Positions 1 through 8,708 of a stretch of DNA of 64,000 bases are shown in pieces. The stretch lies in the NCBI GenBank assembly GCA_039822785.1, contig JBCBMO010000003.1:124001-188000 (forward strand), read 5' to 3'. Numbering within the stretch: position 1 is the first letter of the stretch; every line of letters begins with the position of its first letter. A program made the translations under genes and the position numbers. Origin of the DNA: Thermohalobaculum sp039822785. GTDB taxonomy: Bacteria; Pseudomonadota; Alphaproteobacteria; Rhodobacterales; Rhodobacteraceae. The notes under the pieces are model-generated. The model did not search any database, was not told the DNA's origin, and was given only the letters and a program-made list of their open reading frames with translations.

Positions 1-13
1 CCGTCGCCGCCGA

Positions 14-445
14 ATGACCGGCGGCGTGCAGGAGGGGCGCTGCCTCTGCGGCGCGATCAAGGTCACGCTCGCCGTGCCCGCGGCCGTGGCAGATGCGTGC
101 CATTGCAGCATGTGCCGGCAACTCAGCGGCGGAGGGCCGCATTTCGCGGTAGAGGGCGACGGCAGGCGCCCGTGCATCGAGGGCGAGGCGGCGCTGCGCG
201 TCTACCGTTCGTCGGACTGGGCCGAGCGGGCGTTCTGCGGGATCTGCGGCACGCCGATCTGGTACCGCTTCATCGAGGATGACTACCACTCGATCTCGGC
301 AGGCCTCTTCGATGGCAACGAACTGACGCTGAACAAGCAGATCTTCATCGAGGAAAAGCCTGCGCTCTACGATCTGGCCAACGACACGCCGCGCCTCACC
401 GGCGAGGAGGTCATTGCCGAGTACATGGCGAAGAAGAACGCCTGA
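14..445 (+). CDS. GFA/CENP-V fold zinc protein
   Basis: 143-aa protein of the glutathione-dependent formaldehyde-activating enzyme (GFA) superfamily. Visible zinc ligands are the paired Cys10/Cys12 (CLCG), the cluster Cys29/Cys31/Cys34 (CHCSMC) and Cys75/Cys78 (FCGICG), with the trailing GTPIWY typical of the fold. Members of this family bind structural and catalytic zinc, but most are not true Gfa enzymes and have no proven substrate, so no reaction is assigned. The ATG lies only 13 bases from the window edge, so a more upstream start cannot be excluded. It is followed by an inverted repeat and then gltB on the same strand. Confidence 0.8.
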   Translation: MTGGVQEGRCLCGAIKVTLAVPAAVADACHCSMCRQLSGGGPHFAVEGDGRRPCIEGEAALRVYRSSDWAERAFCGICGTPIWYRFIEDDYHSISAGLFDGNELTLNKQIFIEEKPALYDLANDTPRLTGEEVIAEYMAKKNA

Positions 446-450
446 GCAGC

Positions 451-516
451 GGTAGGGTGGGTTTCCAACCCACCTTCCGATCACGCGACCACGGTGGGTT
501 GGAAACCCACCCTACC
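451..516. repeat. REP-like perfect inverted repeat, 24-bp arms
   Basis: Arms at 451-474 and 493-516 are exact reverse complements, separated by 18 bases. Each arm begins or ends with GGTAGGGTGGGTT and is itself almost palindromic (GGTGGGTT-TCC-AACCCACC). The GTAGGGTGGGTT motif resembles dispersed REP-type elements seen in many proteobacteria. It sits between the GFA gene and gltB and ends one base before the gltB ribosome binding site, so it could act as a terminator-like or mRNA-stabilising hairpin. Confidence 0.8.
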
Positions 517-528
517 GAGGAGCCGACC

Positions 529-3500
529 ATGGCACCGAAGACCGATATCGAGCGCTGGACCGCCGCCTTTGAGGATCGTGCCACCAAGCTGGCCGAGACC
601 GGCATGTACCTGCCGGAGGAAGAGCACGCGTCCTGCGGTGTCGGCCTGGTCTGTGCCATCGACGGCGTGCCGCGCCGGTCGGTCGTGGAGAACGGCATCC
701 AGGCACTGAAGGCCGTCTGGCACCGCGGCGCGGTCGATGCGGACGGCAAGACCGGCGATGGTGCAGGGATCTACACACAGATCCCGGTGGACTTCTTCGA
801 GGACCAGATCCGCCGCACGGGCCACGAGCCCGACGGCAGCCTGATCGCGGTGGGCCAGATTTTCCTGCCCCGCACCGATTTCGGCGCACAGGAGACCTGC
901 CGCGGGATCGTGGAGCGCGAGGTCCTGCGCGAGGGCTACTACATCTATGGCTGGCGCCAGGTGCCGGTGACCATCGCCGTGCTCGGCCAAAAGGCCAAGG
1001 CGACGCGCCCGGCCATCGAGCAGATCCTCATCGCCAACTCCAAGGGCGTGGACGAGGAAACCTATGAGCGCGAGCTCTTCATCATCCGTCGCCGGATCGA
1101 GAAGGCGGTGGCCGCCGCGCTGATCACCGGCTTCTACATCTGCTCGCTGTCCTGCCGCTCCCTCATCTACAAGGGCATGATGCTGGCCGAGCAGGTGGCG
1201 GAGTTCTATCCTGACCTCAAGGACGACCGGTACGTCTCCGCCCTCGCGATTTACCACCAGCGCTATTCGACTAATACCTTCCCGCAGTGGTGGCTGGCCC
1301 AGCCCTTCCGCATGCTCGCCCACAACGGCGAGATCAACACGCTGAAGGGCAACCTCAACTGGATGAAGAGCCACGAGATCCGGCTCGCCTCCAGCTTCCT
1401 GGGCGAGGCGGCGGAGGACATTAAACCCATCGTCGCCGACGGTTCTTCGGACAGCGCCGCACTGGATGCGGTCTTCGAGCTGATGGTCCGCACGGGACGC
1501 AGCGCGCCCATGGCCAAGACCCTCATGGTGCCGGAGGCTTGGTCCTCGGCCGAGGCGATGCCGGATGCCTGGAAGGCGATGTATGCCTATTCCAACGCGG
1601 TGATGGAGCCCTGGGACGGGCCCGCGGCGCTGGCGATGACCGACGGGCGCTGGGTCGTCGCGGGCCTCGACCGCAACGGGTTGCGGCCCATGCGCTATGT
1701 GGTGACACGCGATGACCTAGTGATCGCGGGCTCCGAGGTCGGCATGGTGCCCATCGACGAGACCCAGATCGTGGAGAAGGGCGCCCTCGGCCCCGGCCAG
1801 ATGCTTGCCGTCGACCTGGCCGAGGCGCGGCTGATGCACGACGCCGAGATCAAGAGCCAGCTCGCCTCCGAGCGGCCCTATGCCGATTGGACCCAGAAGA
1901 TCCTTGACCTCTCCGCTGACCTCGACGGGCTGCGTGAGGGTCGGACGCTGGAGGGCGCGGCCCTGCGGCGCCGTCAGATCGCCGCCGGCTATTCGATCGA
2001 GGAGCTGGAGGCGATCCTGCACCCCATGGCGGAGGACGCGAAGGAGGCCATCGGCTCGATGGGCGACGACACGCCCGTCGCGGTGCTGTCGGACAAGTAC
2101 CGCCCGCTCAGCCACTTCTTCCGCCAGAACTTCAGCCAAGTGACGAACCCGCCCATCGACCCGCTGCGCGAAAGCCGGGTGATGAGCCTCAAGACCCGGT
2201 TCGGCAACCTCAAGAACGTGCTGGACGAGGATTCGAGCCAAACCGAGATCATCACCCTCGAAAGCCCGGTGGTCACCAACGCGCAATACGCGCGCATGGT
2301 GGAGGCCTTCGGCGAGAGCTACTGCGTGATCGACTGCACCTTCGGCAAGGAGGAGGCGCCGCGGGCGCTGCGCCGCCATCTGGAGCGGGTGCGGGCGGAG
2401 GCCGAGCAGGCCGTGCGTGCCGGGTGCGGCCACCTGGTGCTGACCGACGAGGCCGCGGGCGCCGACCGCATCGCGATGCCGATGATCCTGGCGACCTCGG
2501 CCGCGCATAGCTGGCTGACCAAGCAGGGGCTGCGGACCTTCTGCTCGCTCAACGTCCGCTCGGCCGAGTGCATCGATCCGCATTACTTCGCCGTGCTGAT
2601 CGGCACCGGGGCCACGACCGTGAACCCCTGGCTGGCGCAGGAATCGATCCTGGACCGGCTCGACCGCGGGCTGCTCGACGACCTCAGCGCCGAGAAGGCC
2701 ATGGCCAACTTCCGCAAGGCGGTGGATGCAGGGCTGCTCAAGATCATCTCGAAGATGGGCATCTCGGTCATCTCCTCCTACCGCGGCGGCTGCAACTTCG
2801 AGGCGGTGGGCCTCAGCCGCTCGATGGTGGGTGAGTTCTTCCCGGGCATGACCTCCCGCATCTCCGGCATCGGGCTCACGGGGATCGAGGAGAAGCTGCG
2901 CGCGCTGCACGCCAAGGCCTGGAAGCCGGGCGCCGAGGTGCTGCCCATCGGCGGCATCTACAAGGCCCGCCGTCAGGGTGAGGCGCATGCCTGGCAGGCG
3001 ACGCTGATCCACGCCATGCAGAACGCGGTCTCGGCGAACAGCTACACCAAGTGGAAGGCCTATTCCGACGGGATGCGGGCGCTGCAGCCCATCCATCTGC
3101 GCGACCTCCTCGACTTCAAGGCCGCCGGCAAGCCCGTGCCGCTGGAGGAGGTGGAGAGCATCACCTCGATCCGCAAGCGCTTCGTCACGCCGGGCATGAG
3201 CCTCGGCGCGCTGAGCCCGGAGGCGCACCGTACGCTCAACATCGCCATGAACCGCATGGGCGCGAAGTCGGATTCGGGCGAGGGCGGCGAGAGCCCCAAG
3301 GACTTCAAGCCGATGCCGAACGGCGACAACGCCTCGGCCCGCATCAAGCAGGTCGCCTCGGGCCGCTTCGGCGTGACCGCCGAGTACCTGAACGCCTGCG
3401 AGGAGCTTGAGATCAAGGTCGCCCAGGGTGCCAAGCCCGGCGAGGGCGGGCAGCTACCCGGCTTCAAGGTGACCGAGCTGATCGCGAAGCTGCGCCACTC

Positions 3501-5070
3501 CACGCCTGGGGTGACACTGATCTCGCCGCCGCCCCACCACGACATCTACTCGATCGAGGACCTGGCGCAGCTCATCTACGACCTCAAGCAGATCAACCCG
3601 CGCGCCAAGGTCTGCGTGAAGCTCGTCAGTTCCACCGGCGTTGGCACCATCGCGGCTGGCGTGGCGAAGGCGAAGGCCGACGTGATCCTGATCTCGGGCC
3701 ACAACGGCGGCACGGGTGCCTCGCCCCAGACCTCGATCAAATACGCGGGCCTGCCCTGGGAGATGGGGCTGACCGAGGCGCATCAGGTCCTCTCGCTGAA
3801 CGACCTGCGCGGGCGCGTGAAACTGCGCACCGACGGCGGCCTGCGCACCGGGCGCGACATCGTCATCGCGGCCATGATGGGGGCCGAGGAGTATGGCGTC
3901 GGCACCGCCGCGCTCATTGCCATGGGCTGCATCATGGTGCGCCAGTGCCAGTCCAACACCTGCCCCGTCGGCGTCTGCACCCAGGACCAGGACCTGCGCG
4001 ACCGCTTCACGGGCACGGCGGACAAGGTCGTGAACCTGTTCACCCTCATGGCGCAGGAGATCCGGGAGATCATGGCCCGCATCGGCGTGCGCTCCTTCGA
4101 CGAGCTGATCGGCCGGGCGGATCTGCTCACCCAGGTCAGCCGCGGCGCCTCCCACCTCGACGATCTCGACTTCAACCCGATGCTGGTGCGGGTCGATGAG
4201 GAGGAGGCGCAGGTGCTGGAGCTCGACCGCCCGCGGATCGAGGTGCCCGACACGCTGGACGCCCAGATCGTCAAGGACGCTGAGCCGTTCTTTGCCCATG
4301 GCGAGAAGATGCAGCTCGACTACACCGTTGAGAACACGCAGCGCACCGTGGGCACGCGGGTCTCGTCCCATATCGTCCGCCGCTTCGGCATGCGCGACAA
4401 CGGCTTGCAGGAGGGGCATCTGACCGTGCGCCTCACCGGCTCGGCCGGGCAGTCGCTCGGCGCCTTCGCCGCCCCTGGGCTCAAGCTCGAGGTCTTTGGC
4501 GATGCCAACGACTATGTCGGCAAGGGGCTGTCGGGTGGGTTCATCACCGTGCGCCCCGCGCGCACCTCGACGCTGGTAGCGCATGAGAACACGATCATCG
4601 GCAATACGGTCCTGTATGGCGCCACCGCTGGCAAACTCTTCGCCGCGGGCAGGGCCGGGGAGCGGTTCTGCGTGCGCAACTCCGGCGCCGAGGTGGTTGT
4701 GGAGGGCTGCGGCTCCAACGGCTGCGAGTACATGACCGGCGGTGTCGCGGTGATCCTGGGCGAGGTCGGCGACAACTTCGGCGCCGGCATGACCGGGGGC
4801 ATGGCCTTCGTCTACGACGCCGAGGACACCTTCACCACGCGCCTCAACCCCGAAAGCCTGGTGATCAACCGGCTGGACAGTGTCCATTGGGCCGGGGTGC
4901 TCGAGCACCTGGTGGAGGCGCATGCGGCCGAGACCGCCTCGACCCTGGCCGCGGAACTGCTGCGCGACTGGGACCTGGTGATCGGGCGCTTCTGGCAGGC
5001 GACGCCGCGCGAGATGATCGACCGGCTGGCCCATCCCCTGTCGGATACCGCGGCGGCTCAGCGGGCCTGA
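529..5070 (+). CDS. gltB: Glutamate synthase (NADPH) large subunit
   Basis: 1513-aa GltB. It makes glutamate from glutamine and 2-oxoglutarate, in the cytoplasm, with electrons from the small subunit GltD. The start is ATG 529 with GAGGAG at 517-522; the frame is open back to 457, but that extension only translates the inverted repeat. Cys36 (ASCGVG) is the expected N-terminal nucleophile after propeptide removal, opening a class II glutaminase domain. The FMN synthase domain contains the 3Fe-4S cysteine run CIMVRQCQSNTCPVGVC near residues 1140-1160, followed by the C-terminal beta-helix (GXXGGXX repeats). Length is normal for bacterial GltB. No gltD is present in the window; the next gene is mtgA. 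Confidence 0.97.
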   Translation: MAPKTDIERWTAAFEDRATKLAETGMYLPEEEHASCGVGLVCAIDGVPRRSVVENGIQALKAVWHRGAVDADGKTGDGAGIYTQIPVDFFEDQIRRTGHEPDGSLIAVGQIFLPRTDFGAQETCRGIVEREVLREGYYIYGWRQVPVTIAVLGQKAKATRPAIEQILIANSKGVDEETYERELFIIRRRIEKAVAAALITGFYICSLSCRSLIYKGMMLAEQVAEFYPDLKDDRYVSALAIYHQRYSTNTFPQWWLAQPFRMLAHNGEINTLKGNLNWMKSHEIRLASSFLGEAAEDIKPIVADGSSDSAALDAVFELMVRTGRSAPMAKTLMVPEAWSSAEAMPDAWKAMYAYSNAVMEPWDGPAALAMTDGRWVVAGLDRNGLRPMRYVVTRDDLVIAGSEVGMVPIDETQIVEKGALGPGQMLAVDLAEARLMHDAEIKSQLASERPYADWTQKILDLSADLDGLREGRTLEGAALRRRQIAAGYSIEELEAILHPMAEDAKEAIGSMGDDTPVAVLSDKYRPLSHFFRQNFSQVTNPPIDPLRESRVMSLKTRFGNLKNVLDEDSSQTEIITLESPVVTNAQYARMVEAFGESYCVIDCTFGKEEAPRALRRHLERVRAEAEQAVRAGCGHLVLTDEAAGADRIAMPMILATSAAHSWLTKQGLRTFCSLNVRSAECIDPHYFAVLIGTGATTVNPWLAQESILDRLDRGLLDDLSAEKAMANFRKAVDAGLLKIISKMGISVISSYRGGCNFEAVGLSRSMVGEFFPGMTSRISGIGLTGIEEKLRALHAKAWKPGAEVLPIGGIYKARRQGEAHAWQATLIHAMQNAVSANSYTKWKAYSDGMRALQPIHLRDLLDFKAAGKPVPLEEVESITSIRKRFVTPGMSLGALSPEAHRTLNIAMNRMGAKSDSGEGGESPKDFKPMPNGDNASARIKQVASGRFGVTAEYLNACEELEIKVAQGAKPGEGGQLPGFKVTELIAKLRHSTPGVTLISPPPHHDIYSIEDLAQLIYDLKQINPRAKVCVKLVSSTGVGTIAAGVAKAKADVILISGHNGGTGASPQTSIKYAGLPWEMGLTEAHQVLSLNDLRGRVKLRTDGGLRTGRDIVIAAMMGAEEYGVGTAALIAMGCIMVRQCQSNTCPVGVCTQDQDLRDRFTGTADKVVNLFTLMAQEIREIMARIGVRSFDELIGRADLLTQVSRGASHLDDLDFNPMLVRVDEEEAQVLELDRPRIEVPDTLDAQIVKDAEPFFAHGEKMQLDYTVENTQRTVGTRVSSHIVRRFGMRDNGLQEGHLTVRLTGSAGQSLGAFAAPGLKLEVFGDANDYVGKGLSGGFITVRPARTSTLVAHENTIIGNTVLYGATAGKLFAAGRAGERFCVRNSGAEVVVEGCGSNGCEYMTGGVAVILGEVGDNFGAGMTGGMAFVYDAEDTFTTRLNPESLVINRLDSVHWAGVLEHLVEAHAAETASTLAAELLRDWDLVIGRFWQATPREMIDRLAHPLSDTAAAQRA

Positions 5071-5081
5071 TTGACACGACC

Positions 5082-5115
5082 GGGGCGGTGGCGGGTGTTG
5101 CCCGTCGACCGCCCC
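5082..5115 (+). terminator. Hairpin downstream of gltB
   Basis: Perfect 8-bp arms GGGGCGGT (5082-5089) and ACCGCCCC (5108-5115) enclose an inner CGGG/CCCG pairing. It lies 11 bases after the gltB stop. There is no T-run, so intrinsic termination is plausible but not certain. Confidence 0.45.
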
Positions 5116-5287
5116 CCGCCCTGTCGCGCCCAAACCCCTCTGAGGCGGTCTTCGGCGCACTCCCCTTTCACGCTACGTTATCGCCATGGTTTCAAGGCTT
5201 ATGGCCGCGCGTTGCTGAGCGGACGGACCGATCGTTTGCGCTTTGGTCCAGGCAGCCCGGGGATTTGAGGCAGAGGCATGGGGGGAC

Positions 5288-6127
5288 ATGGCCGAGGGTG
5301 CCGATAGGATGACCGGCAAGCCGGCGACGCGCAGCCGCGTCCGCCGCAGTGCGCCGGCGTCCTCGAAAAAGCCCGCCAAGGGATCAGCGAAGCCCAGCGC
5401 AAAGGGCGTCGCCAAGGCCGCACCCCGCCGGTCCGTGATCGGATGGGCGCTGCGCTGGACCTTTCGCTATCTGCTGCGGGCGGCCGCGGTCTTCGTGGTG
5501 CTCCTGCTGCTCTGGGTGGGGCTGCTGCGCTTCGTCGATCCGCCCTTTGGCGGGCCCTATATGATCGGGGAGTTCGGGCGGCTCGGCACGCTACGCTACG
5601 AGCCGCTGCCGCTCGGCCGGTTCGGCCTGCGCGCCGGTCAGGCGGCCGTCGCGGCGGAGGATGCCCGGTTCTGCGAGCACAAGGGCCTGGACTGGGCCGC
5701 GATCGAGCTTGCGCTCGATGAGTACGTAACGTCGGGCCGTCTGCGCGGCGGTTCTACCATCACGCAGCAGACCGCCAAGAATGTATTCCTCTGGCATGGT
5801 CGTACCATGGTGCGAAAGGCCCTCGAGGTGCCCATGGCCGGCCTGATCGAGCTGGTCTGGGGTAAGGAACGTATCCTGGAGATGTACCTGAACATCGCCG
5901 AGTTCGACGAAGGTGTCTTCGGGCTGGAGGCCGGGGCCAAGCACTACTACGGCGTGCCCGCGGCGGCGCTGACGGATCTGCAGATGGCCCGCATGATGAC
6001 CCTGCTGCCGGCCCCCAAGAGCCGCAACCCCAAGGCCCTGTCCGCGACGTTGGAGCGGCGGGCCCGAAGGATCGCGGCCGGGGTGGGCACGATCGAGGCG
6101 CAGGGCCTCGATCTTTGCTTCCGCTAA
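5288..6127 (+). CDS. mtgA: Monofunctional peptidoglycan glycosyltransferase
   Basis: About 279 aa. Polymerises lipid II into glycan strands at the cytoplasmic membrane without a transpeptidase domain. A basic, Ala/Lys-rich N-terminus is followed by one membrane anchor (around residues 50-75) and a GT51 domain with the expected motifs: AAEDARFCEHKGLDW (catalytic Glu), RGGSTITQQTAKN, RKALEVPMAGLIEL, ERILEMYLN and AEFDEGVFGLEAGAKHYYG. The frame opens at a TTG at 5243; ATG 5288 or ATG 5309 are more likely starts, but neither has a strong ribosome binding site. Terminal residues run to the stop 3 bases before the convergent DUF1127 gene. Confidence 0.92.
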   Translation: MAEGADRMTGKPATRSRVRRSAPASSKKPAKGSAKPSAKGVAKAAPRRSVIGWALRWTFRYLLRAAAVFVVLLLLWVGLLRFVDPPFGGPYMIGEFGRLGTLRYEPLPLGRFGLRAGQAAVAAEDARFCEHKGLDWAAIELALDEYVTSGRLRGGSTITQQTAKNVFLWHGRTMVRKALEVPMAGLIELVWGKERILEMYLNIAEFDEGVFGLEAGAKHYYGVPAAALTDLQMARMMTLLPAPKSRNPKALSATLERRARRIAAGVGTIEAQGLDLCFR

Positions 6128-6130
6128 GCC

Positions 6131-6370
6131 TCAGCGCCAGAAGGGTTTACTGAGCTCATCCGAGACATCCTCCCGCGTGAGGCCGATATCCCGCAGCCCG
6201 CGATCATCGAGCATCGCTAGGGCTTCGCGGCTCCGGGCGCGCAGATACCAGGTCCCGATCACCTGCAGGAAACGGCCGAGGCGCGTGCCAAGACGCGGCA
6301 GGTCCACGGTGCTGATCGCCTGCATCCCGCCGGCTGGAAGGCGCGAGTCTTGTTCGATACGATGTGCCAT
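6131..6370 (-). CDS. DUF1127 small protein
   Basis: 79 aa starting at ATG 6370 (MAHRIEQD). The C-terminal half carries the DUF1127 motif: a basic amphipathic helix (YLRARSREALAML) then DDRGLRDIGLTREDV. Some alphaproteobacterial DUF1127 proteins act as small RNA-binding or regulatory proteins; the role here is not known. It is transcribed divergently from a MocR-type regulator across a 97-bp gap that contains a repeated operator-like sequence, so it is a candidate target of that regulator. The frame stays open further upstream to 6538, but that part runs through the divergent gene and is not believed. Confidence 0.85.
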   Translation of the reverse strand: MAHRIEQDSRLPAGGMQAISTVDLPRLGTRLGRFLQVIGTWYLRARSREALAMLDDRGLRDIGLTREDVSDELSKPFWR

Positions 6371-6381
6371 GTCATCCTCGA

Positions 6382-6396
6382 TTGTACTGGTTACAA
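6382..6396. promoter_or_regulatory. Operator-like site, copy 1
   Basis: TTGTACTGGTTACAA, an imperfect palindrome (TTGTA...TACAA). It lies 12 bases upstream of the DUF1127 start. It matches a second copy at 6463-6477 in 13 of 15 positions. Likely binding site for the adjacent MocR-type regulator. Confidence 0.55.
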
Positions 6397-6401
6397 TTGC
6401 C

Positions 6402-6430
6402 TTGTCTGTGGCTCTTGTTGAGGATATATA
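6402..6430 (+). promoter_or_regulatory. Possible promoter for the MocR gene
   Basis: TTGTCT (6402-6407) and TATATA (6425-6430) are separated by 17 bases, in front of the regulator start at 6468. The match to the sigma-70 consensus is partial (about four of six in each box), so this is a weak call. It lies between the two operator-like copies. Confidence 0.3.
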
Positions 6431-6462
6431 GACACAATGCGGTACAATCGGCGAGCGGAGAA

Positions 6463-6477
6463 TTGTAATGGATACAA
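6463..6477. promoter_or_regulatory. Operator-like site, copy 2, over the start codon
   Basis: TTGTAATGGATACAA; the internal ATG (6468-6470) is the start codon of the MocR gene. The same TTGTANTGGNTACAA core as copy 1, 81 bases away start to start. An additional half-like GGTACAAT lies at 6441-6448. Binding here would allow autoregulation. Confidence 0.5.
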
Positions 6478-7925
6478 AATTCCTCGCTGACCTGGACCCC
6501 GAGGCGCGGCCGCGCTTTCGGGCGCTCGCGGATCTCATCTGCCTCGGTGTCTCTTCCGGCGAGATCCCGGCCGGCCAGAAGCTGCCCCCGGTGCGCGATC
6601 TGGCCTGGACCCTGAAGATGAGCCCAGGTGCTGTCGCCCGCGCTTACAAGCTGGCGGTCGAACGCGGCGCGCTGGAGGCGACCGTCGGGCGCGGGACCTT
6701 CGCCCGCGTGCCCGGGCGGCGCGTTGACCGAACGGGCGCGCAGGCCGGCGCCGCGGCGATGCCACCGCCCTCGGCCCCGCGGATGGCCAACTTCCTTCTG
6801 GATACGCCGCGCGGGGTCGGGGAGGGCGCGATCGATCTGCGCGGCAACCAGGCGCCCGACGTCGGCCAGGACCAGCAGATCGGCACCGCCCTCGCGACCC
6901 TCGTAGCGGAGACGGGCGGTGCCCCGCCCATGACCGTCTACCGCCGGCGGGAGGAGGATCTGCATCTCCTCGACCCCTTCATCGCCTGGCTGCGGCATTG
7001 CGGGATCGAGGTCAAAAGTGACCGGCTCCTGATCACCACCGGCGCCCAGGCCGCCGTGATGGGTGCGGTCTCCGCGCTCGCGCGCGGCGGGTCCGGCGTC
7101 ATGATCGTCACCCCCACGCTGCACCCTGGGCTGCGCGATGTGGCGGCTGCCCTCGGCACCCGGCTCGAGGCCGTGGCGGTCGACGATGAGGGCTACCTGC
7201 CCGACGCGCTCGACCAGGCCTGCGCCAGGCTGCATCCGGATGCGATCCAACTGACCGCCACGCTGCACAATCCCACGCTGTCGATCATGTCGCTCGAGCG
7301 GCGCCAGGCGATTGCTGCGGTTGCCCGCCAGCGCAATGTCGCGATCATCGAGGATGACGTCTACGGCCAGCTCATCCCCGACCCCCTGCCCACCTTCGCG
7401 ACCCTGGCGCCGGAGCGGACGTACTACATCACCAGCCTCTCGAAATGCGTCGCGGCGGGCCTCAGGGCGGGTTTTCTGATCGTGCCGCCGGGGCGCTTGG
7501 CGGCAACTCTGCGCGCCTATCAGGCCTTCGCCTGCGGCACGCCGTGGCTGGTGAAGGCGCTTGCCTCGGTCTTCGTGCGCACCGGTGCTGCCCAGGCGGT
7601 GCGCGACCAGGTGATGGCGGAGACGCAGGCCCGCGTGGCGATCGCCGCGCGCATCCTGGGCCCGCACGGCGCGGTGACCCACCCCGCGGCAAGCTTCGTC
7701 TATCTGCCGCTTCCCGCACCCTGGACCTCGGCCGAATTCGTGGCGGCCGCGGCGGGCGAGGGGGTCCTCGTTCCCCCCGCCTCAGCCTATCGCGTCGAGC
7801 GGTCTGAGGAGTTCGTGCGCATCGCCCTTGGCGCGCGGGTGGACCGCGGCGAGCTCAGCGATGGGATGACCCGTCTGGCGCAGCTACTGGCTGATGGCCC
7901 CATGGATGCTTTGGCCGCCACTTGA
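6468..7925 (+). CDS. MocR-type GntR regulator with aminotransferase domain
   Basis: 485 aa. Residues 1-80 form a GntR winged helix (IPAGQKLPPVRDLAW, ARAYKLAVERGALEATVGRGTF). From about residue 110 a fold-type I aminotransferase domain follows, with the PLP-binding lysine at about Lys326 (SLSKCVAAGLR) and the Asp/Tyr region IIEDDVYGQL before it. MocR proteins are transcription regulators that sense PLP or amino compounds through the aminotransferase domain; the effector cannot be told here. Divergent from the DUF1127 gene, with two operator-like copies between them, one overlapping this start codon. The next gene, a glutathione transferase, is 72 bases downstream on the same strand. Confidence 0.9.
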   Translation: MDTKFLADLDPEARPRFRALADLICLGVSSGEIPAGQKLPPVRDLAWTLKMSPGAVARAYKLAVERGALEATVGRGTFARVPGRRVDRTGAQAGAAAMPPPSAPRMANFLLDTPRGVGEGAIDLRGNQAPDVGQDQQIGTALATLVAETGGAPPMTVYRRREEDLHLLDPFIAWLRHCGIEVKSDRLLITTGAQAAVMGAVSALARGGSGVMIVTPTLHPGLRDVAAALGTRLEAVAVDDEGYLPDALDQACARLHPDAIQLTATLHNPTLSIMSLERRQAIAAVARQRNVAIIEDDVYGQLIPDPLPTFATLAPERTYYITSLSKCVAAGLRAGFLIVPPGRLAATLRAYQAFACGTPWLVKALASVFVRTGAAQAVRDQVMAETQARVAIAARILGPHGAVTHPAASFVYLPLPAPWTSAEFVAAAAGEGVLVPPASAYRVERSEEFVRIALGARVDRGELSDGMTRLAQLLADGPMDALAAT

Positions 7926-7997
7926 TGCAAAGCCTTGCGCCTGCCGCCTCGGGCGGTATGGGAGAGGGAGGGTTCGATCCAAGGGGTTCCGACGACC

Positions 7998-8669
7998 ATG
8001 CACCGCCTTTATCACCTGCCGCTCTCGCCGTTCTGCCGCAAGGTGCGCATCGTCCTGGCGGAGAAGAAGCTGCAGGCGGAGCTGATCGAGGAGCGCCCCT
8101 GGGAAAGCCGCCTCGACTTTCTGAGGCTCAACCCTGCGGGCAAGGTGCCCGTCCTGGTGACGACGCCCAACCGGGTGATCTGCGAGAGCGCGGCCATCGT
8201 CGACTACCTCGAGAGCACCATGTCCGAGCCGGAGCTGATCCCCCAGGACGCCGTCGCGCGGGCTGAGGTGCTGCGCCTGGTCGGCTGGTTCGACGACAAG
8301 TTCAACCGCGAGGTCACTGAGAACCTGCTGTTCGAGCGGGTGACCAAGCGGCTGGCGCGGCTGGGCTATCCCGATGGCGCCTGCCTCAAGGCCGGGGCGC
8401 GCAACATCCGGGTGCATCTCGACTACATGACCTACCTCTTGGAGCAGCATAACTGGCTGGCCGGGCCCAAGATAACGCTCGCCGATATCACGGCCGCGGC
8501 GCATCTCAGTTGCCTCGACTACACCGCCGATGTGCCCTGGGTGGACTATCCGACCGTGCGCGACTGGTATGCGGTGCTGAAGTCCCGCCCCTCCTTCCGG
8601 TCGATCCTGGCCGATCACCTGCCTGGCTTCCCGACACCGCCGGCGCATTACGCCGACCTGGATTTCTGA
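7998..8669 (+). CDS. Glutathione S-transferase family protein
   Basis: 223 aa starting at ATG 7998 (MHRLYHLPLSPFCRK); the open frame back to 7935 has no support. N-terminal thioredoxin-fold domain has the SPFCRKVR active-site region, the cis-proline segment GKVPVLV and the ESAAIVDYLE glutathione-binding motif. C-terminal all-helical domain includes the usual ITLADITAAAHLSCLDY. Substrate is unknown. Followed closely by queG on the same strand. Confidence 0.9.
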   Translation: MHRLYHLPLSPFCRKVRIVLAEKKLQAELIEERPWESRLDFLRLNPAGKVPVLVTTPNRVICESAAIVDYLESTMSEPELIPQDAVARAEVLRLVGWFDDKFNREVTENLLFERVTKRLARLGYPDGACLKAGARNIRVHLDYMTYLLEQHNWLAGPKITLADITAAAHLSCLDYTADVPWVDYPTVRDWYAVLKSRPSFRSILADHLPGFPTPPAHYADLDF

Positions 8670-8708
8670 CATGGCTGAGCGGGCCCTGCAGCGCAGCCCG
8701 CCGATCCG

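Noticed and set aside
457..528. In-frame upstream extension of gltB
   Set aside because: Translates the inverted repeat; ATG 529 has a good ribosome binding site and places Cys36 as in other GltB.
3454..5160. 568-codon minus-strand frame inside gltB
   Set aside because: Shadow of the well-supported gltB coding frame; product is Arg/His/Gly-rich without motifs.
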